NCBI RefSeq assembly: GCF_027942865.1 | Contig: NC_134511.1 | Location: forward strand, 2,030,567-2,094,566 | Length of the DNA stretch: 64,000 bases | Direction of reading: 5' to 3' | DNA from: Odontesthes bonariensis | Lineage: Eukaryota; Chordata; Actinopteri; Atheriniformes; Atherinopsidae | The notes under the pieces: model-generated | Databases searched by the model: none | Seen by the model: only the letters and a program-made list of their open reading frames with translations | What the model was told of the DNA's origin: nothing | Translations under genes and position numbers: made by a program | Shown here: one piece after another, positions 22,950-33,954 of the stretch | How the letters are laid out: every line of letters starts with the position of its first letter | Numbering within the stretch: position 1 is the first letter of the stretch

Positions 22950-25900
22950 GGAGGCAGAGCCCTCAGTTATCAGGCCCCTCTCTGTGGAACCAGCTGCCAG
23001 TTTGGGAGGCAGAGCCTTCAGTTATCAGGCCCCTCTCTGTGGAACCAGCTGCCAGTTTGGGAGAAAGAGCCTTCAGTTATCAGGCCCCTCTCTGTGGAAC
23101 CAGCTGCCAGTTTGGGAGAAAGAGCCTTCAGTTATCAGGCCCCTCTCTGAGGGACCAGCTGCCAGTTTGGGAGGCGGAGCCTTCAGTTATCAGGCCCCTC
23201 TCTGTGGAACCAGCTGCCAGTTTGGGAGGCAGAGCCTTCAGTTATCAGGCCCCTCTCTGTGGAACCAGCTGCCAGTTTGGGAGGCGGAGCCTTCAGTTAT
23301 CAGGCCCCTCTCTGTGGAACCAGCTTCCAGTTTGGGAGGCAGAGCCTTCAGTTATGAGGCCCCTCTCTGTGGAACCAGCTGCCAGTTTGGGAGAAAGAAC
23401 CTTCAGTTATCAGGCCCCTCTCTGTGGAACCAGCTGCCAGTTTGGGAGGCAGAGCCTTCAGTTATCAGGCCCCTCTCTGTGGAACCAGCTGCCAGTTTGG
23501 GAGGCAGAGCCTTCAGTTATCAGGCCCCTCTCTGTGGAACCAGCTGCCAGTTTGGGAGGCAGAGCCTTCAGTTATCAGGCCCCTCTCTGTGGAACCAGCT
23601 GCCAGTTTGGGAGGCAGAGCCGTCAGTTATCAGGCCCCTCTCTGTGGAACCAGCTGCCAGTTTGGGAGGCAGAGCCTTCAGTTATCAGGCCCCTCCCTGT
23701 GGAACCAGCTGCCAGTTTGGGAGGCAGAGCCGTCAGTTATCAGGCCCCTCTCTGTGGAACCAGCTGCCAGTTTGGGAGGCAGAGCCTTCAGTTATCAGGC
23801 CCCTCTCTGTGGAACCAGCTGCCAGTTTGGGAGGCAGAGCCTTCAGTTATCAGGCCCCTCTCTGTGGAACCAGCTGCCAGTTTGGGAGGCAGAGCCTTAA
23901 GTTATCAGGCCCCTCTCTCTGGAACCAGCTGCCAGTTTGGGAGGCGGAGCCTTCAGTTATCAGGCCCCTCTCTGTGGAACCAGCTGCCAGTTTGGGAGAA
24001 AGAGCCTTCAGTTATCAGGCCCCTCTCTGTGGAACCAGCTGCCAGTTTGGGAGAAAGAGCCTTCAGTTATCAGGCCCCTCTCTGTGGAACCAGCTGCCAG
24101 TTTGGGAGGCAGAGCCTTCAGTTATCAGGCCCCTCTCTGTGGAACCAGCTGCCAGTTTGGGAGAAAGAGCCTTCAGTTATAAGGCCCCTCTCTGTGGAAC
24201 CAGCTGCCAGTTTGGGAGGCGGAGCCTTCAGTTATCAGGCCCCTCTCTGTGGAACCAGCTTCCAGTTTGGGAGGCAGAGCCTTCAGTTATCAGGCCCCTC
24301 TCTGTGGAACCAGCTTCCAGTTTGGGAGGCAGAGCCTTCAGTTATCAGGCCCCTCTCTGTGGAACCAGCTGCCAGTTTGGGAGGCGGAGCCTTCAGTTAT
24401 CAGGCCCCTCTCTGTGGAACCAGCTGCCAGTTTGGGAGGCAGAGCCTTCAGTTATCAGGCCCCTCTCTGTGTAACCAGCTGCCAGTTTGGGAGGCAGAGC
24501 CTTCAGTTATCAGGCCCCTCTCTGTGGAACCAGCTGCCAGTTTGGGAGGCAGAGCCTTCAGTTATCAGGCCCCTCTCTGTGGAACCAGCTGCCAGTTTGG
24601 GAGGCAGAGCCTTCAGTTATCAGGCCCCTCTCTGTGGAACCTGCTGCCAGTTTGGGAGGCAGAGCCGTCAGTTATCAGGCCCCTCTCTGTGGAACCAGCT
24701 GCCAGTTTGGGAGGCAGAGCCTTCAGTTATCAGGCCCCTCTCTGTGGAACCAGCTGCCAGTTTGGGAGGCAGAGCCTTCAGTTATCAGGCCCCTCTCTGT
24801 GGAACCAGCTGCCAGTTTGGGAGGCAGAGCCTTCAGTTATCAGGCCCCTCTCTGTGGAACCAGCTGCCAGTTTGGGAGGCAGAGCCTTCAGTTATCAGGC
24901 CCCTCTCTGTGGAACCAGCTGCCAGTTTGGGAGGCAGAGCCTTCAGTTATCAGGCCCCCTCTCTGTGGAACCAGCAGCCAGTTTGGGAGGCAGAGCCCTC
25001 AGTTATCAGGCCCCTCTCTTGTGGAATAAGCTGCCAGTTTGGGAGGCAGAGCCTTCGGTTATCAGGCCCCTCTTGTGGAACCAGCTGCCAGTTTGGGAGA
25101 AAGAGCCCTCAGTTATCAGGCCCCTCTCTGTGGAACCAGCTGCCAGTTTGGGAGGCAGAGCCTTCAGTTATCAGGCCCCTCTCTGTGGAACCAGCTGCCA
25201 GTTTGGGAGAAAGAGCCTTCAGTTATCAGGCCCCTCTCTGTGGAACCAGCTGCCAGTTTGGGAGGCAGAGCCTTCGGTTATCAGGCCCCTCTTGTGGAAC
25301 CAGCTGCCAGTTTGGGAGAAAGAGCCCTCAGTTATCAGGCCCCTCTCTGTGGAACCAGCTGCCAGTTTGGGAGGCAGAGCCTTCAGTTATCAGGCCCCTC
25401 TCTGTGGAACCTGCTGCCAGTTTGGGAGGCAGAGCCTTCAGTTATCAGGCCCCTCTCTGTGGAACCAGCTGCCAGTTTGGGAGGCAGAGCCTTCAGTTAT
25501 CAGGCCCCCTCTCTGTGGAACCAGCAGCCAGTTTGGGAGGCAGAGCCCTCAGTTATCAGGCCCCTCTCTTGTGGAATAAGCTGCCAGTTTGGGAGGCAGA
25601 GCCTTCGGTTATCAGGCCCCTCTTGTGGAACCAGCTGCCAGTTTGGGAGGCAGAGCCTTCAGTTATCAGGCCCCTCTCTGTGGAACCTGCTGCCAGTTTG
25701 GGAGGCAGAGCCGTCAGTTATCAGGCCCCTCTCTGTGGAACCAGCTGCCAGTTTGGGAGGCAGAGCCTTCAGTTATCAGGCCCCTCTCTGTGGAACCAGC
25801 TGCCAGTTTGGGAGGCAGAGCCTTCAGTTATCAGGCCCCTCTCTGTGGAACCAGCTGCCAGTTTGGGAGGCAGAGCCTTCAGTTATCAGGCCCCTCTCTG

Positions 25901-28234
25901 TGGAACCAGCTGCCAGTTTGGGAGGCAGAGCCTTCAGTTATCAGGCCCCTCTCTGTGGAACCAGCTGCCAGTTTGGGAGGCAGAGCCTTCAGTTATCAGG
26001 CCCCTCTCTGTGGAACCAGCTGCCAGTTTGGGAGGCAGAGCCTTCAGTTATCAGGCCCCTCTCTGTGGAACCTGCTGCCAGTTTGGGAGGCAGAGCCGTC
26101 AGTTATCAGGCCCCTCTCTGTGGAACCAGCTGCCAGTTTGGGAGGCAGAGCCTTCAGTTATCAGGCCCCTCTCTGTGGAACCAGCTGCCAGTTTGGGAGG
26201 CAGAGCCTTCAGTTATCAGGCCCCTCTCTGTGGAACCAGCTGCCAGTTTGGGAGGCAGAGCCTTCAGTTATCAGGCCCCTCTCTGTGGAACCAGCTGCCA
26301 GTTTGGGAGGCAGAGCCTTCAGTTATCAGGCCCCTCTCTGTGGAACCAGCTGCCAGTTTGGGAGGCAGAGCCTTCAGTTATCAGGCCCCCTCTCTGTGGA
26401 ACCAGCAGCCAGTTTGGGAGGCAGAGCCCTCAGTTATCAGGCCCCTCTCTTGTGGAATAAGCTGCCAGTTTGGGAGGCAGAGCCTTCGGTTATCAGGCCC
26501 CTCTTGTGGAACCAGCTGCCAGTTTGGGAGAAAGAGCCCTCAGTTATCAGGCCCCTCTCTGTGGAACCAGCTGCCAGTTTGGGAGGCAGAGCCTTCAGTT
26601 ATCAGGCCCCTCTCTGTGGAACCAGCTGCCAGTTTGGGAGAAAGAGCCTTCAGTTATCAGGCCCCTCTCTGTGGAACCAGCTGCCAGTTTGGGAGGCAGA
26701 GCCTTCGGTTATCAGGCCCCTCTTGTGGAACCAGCTGCCAGTTTGGGAGAAAGAGCCCTCAGTTATCAGGCCCCTCTCTGTGGAACCAGCTGCCAGTTTG
26801 GGAGGCAGAGCCTTCAGTTATCAGGCCCCTCTCTGTGGAACCTGCTGCCAGTTTGGGAGGCAGAGCCTTCAGTTATCAGGCCCCTCTCTGTGGAACCAGC
26901 TGCCAGTTTGGGAGGCAGAGCCTTCAGTTATCAGGCCCCCTCTCTGTGGAACCAGCAGCCAGTTTGGGAGGCAGAGCCCTCAGTTATCAGGCCCCTCTCT
27001 TGTGGAATAAGCTGCCAGTTTGGGAGGCAGAGCCTTCGGTTATCAGGCCCCTCTTGTGGAACCAGCTGCCAGTTTGGGAGAAAGAGCCCTCAGTTATCAG
27101 GCCCCTCTCTGAGGAACCAGCTGCCAGTTTGGGAGGCAGAGCCTTCAGTTATCAGGCCCCTCTCTGTGGAACCAGCTGCCAGTTTGGGAGGCAGAGCCTT
27201 CAGTTATCAGATCCCTCTCTGTGGAACCAGCTGCCAGTTTGGGAGGCAGAGCCTTCAGTTATCAGGCCCCCTCTCTGTGGAATAAGCTGCCAGTTTGGGA
27301 GGCAGAGCCCTCAGTTATCAGGCCCCTCTCTGTGGAACCAGCTGCCAGTTTGGGAGGCAGAGCCCTCAGTTATCAGGCCCCTCTCTGTGGAACCAGCTGC
27401 CAGTTTGGGAGGCAGAGCCTTCAGTTATCAGGCCCCTCTCTGTGGAACCAGCTGCCAGTTTGGGAGGCAGAGCCTTCAGTTATCAGGCCCCCTCTCTGTG
27501 GAACCAGCAGCCAGTTTGGGAGGCAGAGCCCTCAGTTATCAGGCCCCTCTCTTGTGGAATAAGCTGCCAGTTTGGGAGGCAGAGCCTTCAGTTATCAGGC
27601 CCCCTCTCTGTGGAACCAGCTGCCAGTTTGGGAGGCAGAGCCTTCAGTTATCAGGCCCCCTCTCTGTGGAACCAGCAGCCAGTTTGGGAGGCAGAGCCCT
27701 CAGTTATCAGGCCCCTCTCTTGTGGAATAAGCTGCCAGTTTGGGAGGCAGAGCCTTCGGTTATCAGGCCCCTCTTGTGGAACCAGCTGCCAGTTTGGGAG
27801 GCAGAGCCTTCAGTTATCAGGCCCCTCTCTGTGGAACCAGCTGCCAGTTTGGGAGGCAGAGCCTTCAGTTATCAGGCCCCTCTCTGTGGAACCAGCTGCC
27901 AGTTTGGGAGGCAGAGCCTTCAGTTATCAGGCCCCTCTCTGTGGAACCAGCTGCCAGTTTGGGAGGCAGAGCCTTCAGTTATCAGGCCCCCTCTCTGTGG
28001 AACCAGCAGCCAGTTTGGGAGGCAGAGCCTTCAGTTATCAGGCCCCTCTCTGTGGAACCAGCTGCCAGTTTGGGAGGCAGAGCCTTCAGTTATCAGGCCC
28101 CTCTCTGTGGAACCAGCTGCCAGTTTGGGAGGCAGAGCCTTCAGTTATCAGGCCCCTCTCTGTGGAACCAGCTGCCAGTTTGGGAGGCAGAGCCTTCAGT
28201 TATCAGGCCCCTCTCTTGTGGAATAAGCTGCCAG
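22950..28234. repeat. Large 55-bp minisatellite (about 96 units) derived from an L2-like LINE
   Basis: The unit reads TTCAGTTATCAGGCCCCTCT, CTGTGGAACCAGCTGCCAGT, TTGGGAGGCAGAGCC. Variants include GGCAGAG/GAAAGAG, GCTGCC/GCTTCC, an extra C (GGCCCCCTC), and CTTGTGGAATAAG. One frame reads RAFSYQAPLCGTSCQFG; the other two read LSGPSLWNQLPVWEAEP and similar, and all three + frames are open because 3 units make 165 bases. RAFSYQAP-LWN-LP is the conserved end of the LINE reverse transcriptase frame, which continues intact after 28234. Higher-order repeats are visible. The very long frames here are not genes. Confidence 0.95.
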
Positions 28235-28897
28235 TAAATGTCCAGGAAGCAGACACCCTTTCCACTTTTCAGGCTTAAAACTTTCCTTTTTGATAAAGCT
28301 CATAGTCAGGGATGGCTCAGGTGGTCCTAAAACATCCCATAGTTAAGCTGCTATAGGCCCAGACTGCTGGGGGGCCTCATCTGTCACACCTTTCCTCACT
28401 TTACTCTCTTTTTCCCCCGTTTAATTTCTCAAATGATATTATGTACATGTGACATTATTATGGTCATTAACTCGTGTTTCCCTGTTCCAACAGGTATCCT
28501 TTGAATGGTGTTACAATGTATGTTGTCCCCTCTTTTCTGTCTTCTCAAACCCCAGCTGGTGGAGGCGGATGGCCACCCTTCCTGGTTCTGGTTCTGGTTC
28601 TGCCAGAGTTTTCTTCCTGTTCAAAGGGAGTCATTCCTCTCCACAGTCGCCTCAGGCACGCTCAGGACGGGAGATTGGACTGAAGACAAGTTTCGGTGCA
28701 ATCTGTTGGTTTCCTTAGCTGGGAAACTGTTTTTGAATTGGCTCTATATGAATGAATTGGATTATTTTATAAATAATTATGATTACAATGAATTGAATTC
28801 CAATTGGCTTGAATTGGACTTTATTATTTAAGTGCCTTGAGATGACATTTGTTGTATTTGGCGCGATATAAATAAAACTGAATTAAATTGAATTGCA
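28205..28897 (+). mobile_element. L2-like LINE 3' end (source of the 55-bp satellite)
   Basis: Directly after the last unit the frame reads LLWNKLPVNVQEADTLSTFQ and then stops, the usual end of fish L2-clade ORF2. The 3' UTR follows and ends in GCCTTGAGATGACATTTG, GCGCGATATAAATAAAACTG and short AATTG repeats (28831-28897), a classic L2-type tail. Confidence 0.8.
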
Positions 28898-29936
28898 TTA
28901 TGCAGATCGGAGAGTAGAGAAGCAAGCAGAGAAATGAATGCAGGAATATTTTTCCAGAGAGCGATATTTGCAGCACCGGGACGTCCGACACAGGTGAGCT
29001 GTCACTGATGTCTGATCATAAGCGTTTTAAAGGAGGACAGGGGAGGAGATGGCTCCAAAGTGGTGGTGATAGTAATGCTGTAATCAGACACTAGTTCACG
29101 GTTCAGTTGTCCTAACCTGCAGTCCCCAGAGAATAGTAGCTTAGAATAGAAGGAACCAACTTATTCCAACTTTTTGCGCATACGCGGACGTCTCAGTTAT
29201 TCTGTCTCTGCATGTTAATGATGCTCACCTCTGTACCAGCTGACAGGTTCTGGCTGGCATTGATGTCTGTAAATGCAATTATTAATGTTGCTTATGATGC
29301 GTGCGCTCCAGCTGGCTGCTGTGACGGCTCACTGACACTGTGTTTCTGCTTCATTAACATGTTTCACACTCGCCCGGTTTACATTAATACCTGTATTTTC
29401 ATGTTTGAAATTTCAGGGGATTTTCATGATAGATTATTAGAGTTGGTTTGCGAGGTTGTGGAGTTCCTCTAAAAAGGCTTTAATAGGCTATTAAAGGCCT
29501 AAAAAGGTTGAGAACCACTGTACTAGATGGCAGCCATCTTGAATTTCACGGTCAAAACAAAGTTGTAATATCAAAATGATGTCAGATTTGGAATCCTCAT
29601 GGTTGACTTGTATGAAAACGTGCCTTCATACACGATTCTAGGTCATTCAGATCAAAAGTTATTTTGTAGAGATGGCGCCGGGCGCCATTTTGAATTTGGA
29701 TCTCTAGCAAAAAATGCCGGGATTTTTGGGAGGGACATGGGGGCTAAATCTTTTCTAAAGGGTCCATAGAGGTCAAATCAATCATCAAAACATTGTTGCC
29801 AGAGGATGGTCACTGAACCTCACATTATGACCCGACTAAATGGTGAGACATTTATAAAAAAATAAAACCCACCGTCATTCCGACCACAGGAGGAAAAAAG
29901 TGTCAGAATGACGTTTGATAGAAAATTAAAGTGTCG

Positions 29937-30637
29937 GGGTGGTCGGTGGCGTAGTGGGCTGAGCAGGAACACCATGTACAGAGGCTACAGTCCTCGCTGC
30001 AGCTGGCCCCGGTTCCAGTCCCCCATCGGATGGCCCTTTGCTGCATGTAGTTCCCCCTCTCTCTGCACCCTGCTTCCTGTCTCTCTAAACTGTCCTATCC
30101 ATTAAAGCAGGGCTATTCAATTACAAATACAGTTGGGCCAGATTTTAAAACCGAGACCTTAAGCTGGGCCGGACATTTTCAGCGGTCAGTAAGGAGGAAG
30201 TAATGACAAATATAATGAAACAACATGTGATGTTTATTCATCATTTCCCCTCTTCGTATGTTTGTAAAACACATTTCAAAACTGTTAAATGAACTGAGGT
30301 AGTCGCAGTTCTCTGACTGCTGAAATAACCCGGGCATTAAAACAAAAAGTGCACATCCATGGTGATGAAACAGTTTTCCCTTTTGAAATGAAATAAACAT
30401 AAACAAAACTTCTCTAAATAAATAGAACCTGAGGTAACAGCAATGCTATTTTTCACTTTAAAATACTAAAAAGAATATTTTCGCAAACTGTGTTTTTCAT
30501 GGTTTTTCTCTGCTCTTTTGGCTGAACCACAAGTTGGGCCACTCGGGTTATTGCTTCTGGGCCGCATGTGGCCCGCGGGCCGCCATTTGAATAGCCCTGC
30601 ATTAAAGGCATAAATGCCCCAAAATAATTATAGAAAA
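29937..30637 (+). mobile_element. SINE with nested hAT, block B copy
   Basis: The same SINE as in block A with the same 17-base flanks (29920-29936 and 30638-30654). The nested hAT at 30108-30599 has perfect 8-base flanks CATTAAAG. Both insertions predate the block duplication. Confidence 0.8.
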
Positions 30638-31259
30638 AGAAAATTAAAGTGTCGCCATTCCAACAATTTGAGGCCCATGGCGGGATGTAACCCACCGACC
30701 GAGATCCTCTGCCAATGACACCGTCTCTGCGCCCTGGTCCGACCGCTCCTGCAGGGGTGAAGAAGCTCAGAGGCCTTTGTGAAGGTTCCTACAGGGCAAA
30801 TAATACGTGAGTGCAACGCTCACATTCTGCCCTGTGGCGGTGTCACGGGTGGCCAGGTGGATATAATGGAATGTAAATGTGAAGTGGAAGATTGGGAGGA
30901 GCAAGTTTATGCGCTGTAGGTCCTGATTACACCAACAGAAAGCAGCTCCGGAGGACTGCAGATGTTGTCTCGCTTCTTTGTGACCCCCGACTGTCAGAGC
31001 AGACTGCCAGAGCAGACTGCCAGAGATGAAGCGGAGACGCTTTGAATGAGGACTGGATGAAGCTGCAGCAGCAGCTGTTGTTTCTCTCTGAGTTGGTGAG
31101 AAAGAAAAGTCTCTGCTGGACTTTTTGTTGCTGCAGCTCAAACTCTGAGTGTGATGTTGCTGTGTGTGAGGACAGATTAATATGTGAGATATGAATGGGA
31201 GTGTCGGCGTTGGGTTGGGTGATAAAAGCTGACCTTTGAGCACCATAAACACTGATATG

Positions 31260-31411
31260 AGCTCACCTGATTTCCTGTAAAGGAAAAGGGGCGGAGCCTC
31301 AGACCAGGTGGACCAGTTGATCCAGATTACGACAGAACACAGACACATTCACACAGTGCAGGCTCCATTTTGAGTGGACAGCAGCAGGAGGGAACCTGAG
31401 GACAGAATCAG
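31260..31411 (+). promoter_or_regulatory. Second copy of NLR promoter and untranslated exon (block B)
   Basis: Contains TTTCCTGTAAAGGAA, the GC box GGGGCGGAGCC and a first-exon-like segment ending AATCAG with donor GTGAGTG at 31412. It could drive NLR gene 2, whose first coding exon has an open acceptor at 36783; this is inference. Confidence 0.45.
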
Positions 31412-32414
31412 GTGAGTGGGAACGACCTTCTTCTTATTTCACTGTCAGAGTCTCTGAGTGTGATGTTTATTCATCATTTCCCCTCTTCGTATGTTTGTAA
31501 AACACATTTAAAAACTGTTAAATGAACTGAGGTAGTCGCAGTTCTCTGACTGCTGAAATAACCCGGGCATTAAAACAAAAAGTGCTCATCCGTGGTGATG
31601 AAACAGTTTTCCCTTTTGAAGTGAAATAAACATAAACAAAACTTCTCTAAATAAATAGAACCTGAGGTAACAGCAATGCTATTTTTCACTTTAAAATACT
31701 AAAAAGAATATTTTCGCAAACTGTGTTTTTCATGGTTTTTCTCTGCTTTTTTGGCTGAACCACAAGTTGGGCCACTCGGGTTATTGCTTCTGGGCCGCAT
31801 GTGGCCCGCGGGCCGCCATTTGAACAGCCCTGCATTAAAGGCATAAATGCCCCAAAATAATTATAGAAAAAGAAAATTAAAGTGTCGCCATTCCAACAAT
31901 TTGAGGCCCATGGCGGGATGTAACCCACCGACCGAGATCCTCAGCCAATGACACCGTCTCTGCGCCCTGGTCTGACCGCTCCTGCAGGGGTGAAGAAGCT
32001 CAGAGGCCTTTGTGAAGGTTTCTACAGGGCAAATAATACGTGAGTGCAACGCTCACATTCTGCCCTGTGGCGGTGTCACGGGTGGCCAGGTGGATATAAT
32101 GGAATGTAAATGTGAAGGGGAAGATTGGGAGGAGCGAGTTTATGCGCTGTAGGTCCTGATTACACCAACAGAAAGCAGCTCCGGAGGACTGCAGATGTTG
32201 TCTCGCTTCTTTGTGACCCCCGACTGTCAGAGCAGACTGCCAGAGATGAAGCGGAGACGCTTTGAATGAGGACTGGAGAAAGCTGCAGCAGCAGCTGTTG
32301 TTTCTCTCTGAGTTGGTGAGAAAGAAAAGTCTCTGCTGGACTTTTTGTTGCTGCAGCTCCAACTCTGATGTTGCTGTGTGTGAGGACAGATTAATATGTG
32401 AGATATGAATGGGA

Positions 32415-32578
32415 GTGAGCTCACCTGATTTCCTGTAAAGGAAAAGGGGCGGAGCCTCAGACCAGGTGGACCAGGTGAACCAGTTGATCCAGATTACGAC
32501 AGAACACAGACACATTCACACAGTGCAGGCTCCATTTTGAGTGGGCAGCAGCAGGAGGAAACCTGAGGTCAGAATCAG
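32415..32578 (+). promoter_or_regulatory. Third copy of NLR promoter and untranslated exon (block C)
   Basis: Same TTTCCTGTAAAGGAA plus GC box, and an exon-like stretch ending AATCAG at 32578 with donor GTGAGTG. It lies 4.2 kb upstream of the first coding exon acceptor of NLR gene 2. Confidence 0.45.
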
Positions 32579-32754
32579 GTGAGTGGGAACGACCTTCTTC
32601 TTATTTCACTGTCAGAGTCTCTGAGTGGGTTTCCTCTCTGTGGACTGCAGAGGAAGAAGAAGCAGAACTCAGCAGCTTGTTTCTGCTGTTGAAACCGAGC
32701 TGATCGGACGGCTCTGATACAAAGAACTGATCCGACTCGGGTGTAAAACCATCA

Positions 32755-32945
32755 AGTTCAGATTGTTTCAGCTTTCTGATTCGCTGCTTAGTTCAGATTG
32801 TTTCAGCTTTCTGATTCGCTGTTTAGTTCAGCTTGTTTCAGCTTTCTGATTCGCTGCTTAGTTCAGATTGTTTCAGCTTTCTGATTCGCTGCTTAGTTCA
32901 GATTGTTTCAGCTTTCTGATTCGCTGTTTAGTTCAGATTGTTTCA
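32755..32945. repeat. 35-bp tandem repeat, block C
   Basis: Five to six copies of the unit seen at 5518-5640, here with GATTCGCTG in place of GACTCACTG. Confidence 0.85.
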
Positions 32946-33059
32946 GCTGTTTATCTGGGATATCACCATGGCAACGTATACTGGCAACCCAAACAGGGTG
33001 TGAAGCAGGTTGGAAATATTCAGGGTGACAAGCTGACTTTAACCTTTTGTTGGCCTGTA

Positions 33060-33241
33060 TGATGGGGGCATCACTTCATCTGTGCATCCATTCTTACCCT
33101 GATGCTGCCATCACTCTGGAACAGGGTAAATCTGGACTCATCAGACCACATGACCTTCTTCCATTGCTCCAGAGTCCAATCTTTATGCTCCCACCAAACT
33201 GAAGCCCTTTTCCAGATTAGCCTCACTGATAAGTGTTTTTC
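33060..33241 (-). mobile_element. Tc1/mariner transposase fragment
   Basis: On -, it reads WTLEQWKKVMWSDESRFTLF followed by QSDG, the catalytic DDE-domain segment of Tc1-like transposases (the D of SDES is a catalytic acidic residue). It is interrupted at its left by the palindromic element at 33242-33640 and has no intact frame. Confidence 0.75.
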
Positions 33242-33640
33242 TTAACCCTCACACCTGATTTAAAACACAACTTAATTTCTGAAAAGGTACATTTTTGTCC
33301 CCTTGTAAAACGACCTAAAAACATCATATGTTAATGGTTTTTTTCTGCTTTTTTTTCCGTAGATCTTTTATTCAACTTCAGTTCTGATCATAACTACCAA
33401 GTTTTCAATTATTTTCAGAAATTGGTGTTTACTTCATATAAACCAGTATTTTAAGAGTTACATTTTTGAAAATAATTGAAAACTTGGTGCTTATGATCGG
33501 AACTGAAGTGGAATAAAAGATCTACGACAAAAAAGCGGAAAAAAATATTAACATATGATGTTTTTAGGTCGTTTTAAAAGGGGACAAAAATGTCCCTTTT
33601 CAGAAATTAAGTTGTGTTTTAAATCAGGTGTGAGGGTTAA
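33242..33640. mobile_element. Palindromic piggyBac-like MITE with TTAA flanks
   Basis: A long inverted repeat: the left arm starts TTAACCCTCACACCTGATTT and the right arm ends AAATCAGGTGTGAGGGTTAA. The arms run inward for about 170 bases with good complementarity. TTAA on both sides is the piggyBac-type target duplication. There is no coding capacity. Confidence 0.75.
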
Positions 33641-33954
33641 ATGCTGCATCCGCTCTCCCTGGTACAAAGCAATGATTACCCCATACTGGACTATATCGAG
33701 ATAATGTGTGCTGTTCCTTTAAGTATTTTTGAACATCATACCATATCTTTAACATATGCTTTACTATTGGGTTTTTAGTTAGTTTCTTCAATCTTTTGCT
33801 GTGTCTGAGTATATGTATGAGGGAAGAGGCAACCCCAGACCATGAGACTCCATTTCAGTCCAATGTGGAAGCTCATTTGTTGAAAAGTAGAACATAATAG
33901 ACCTCAGCTATTTTTATAGTTTTATATTTTGAAATAGATAAAGTAGCTTTGGCG

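Larger units (their letters stand above)
28970..31440. repeat. Duplicated block B (second copy of NLR gene 1 upstream block)
   Basis: Matches block A from the CACCGGGACGTCCGACACAG start through the SINE/hAT nest to the untranslated exon. It carries an extra piece (29503-29842) whose left end TTGAGAACCACTG looks like a hAT terminus. The hAT copy (30108-30599, flanks both CATTAAAG) is about 250 bases shorter than in A. Confidence 0.8.
31461..33050. repeat. Duplicated block C (third, truncated copy)
   Basis: Starts abruptly inside the hAT element and runs through the hAT right end (CCCTG at 31832, flank CATTAAAG), the promoter, the untranslated exon and the 35-bp repeats. It then joins sequence matching 6296-6380 of gene 1, skipping the start-codon exon. 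It is therefore a promoter copy without its coding exon. Confidence 0.8.

Noticed and set aside
22891..28278. Very long open frames on + (up to 1325 codons) that look like a huge repetitive protein
   Set aside because: They are the 55-bp satellite read in three frames. No splice sites, promoter or non-repeat domain is linked to them.
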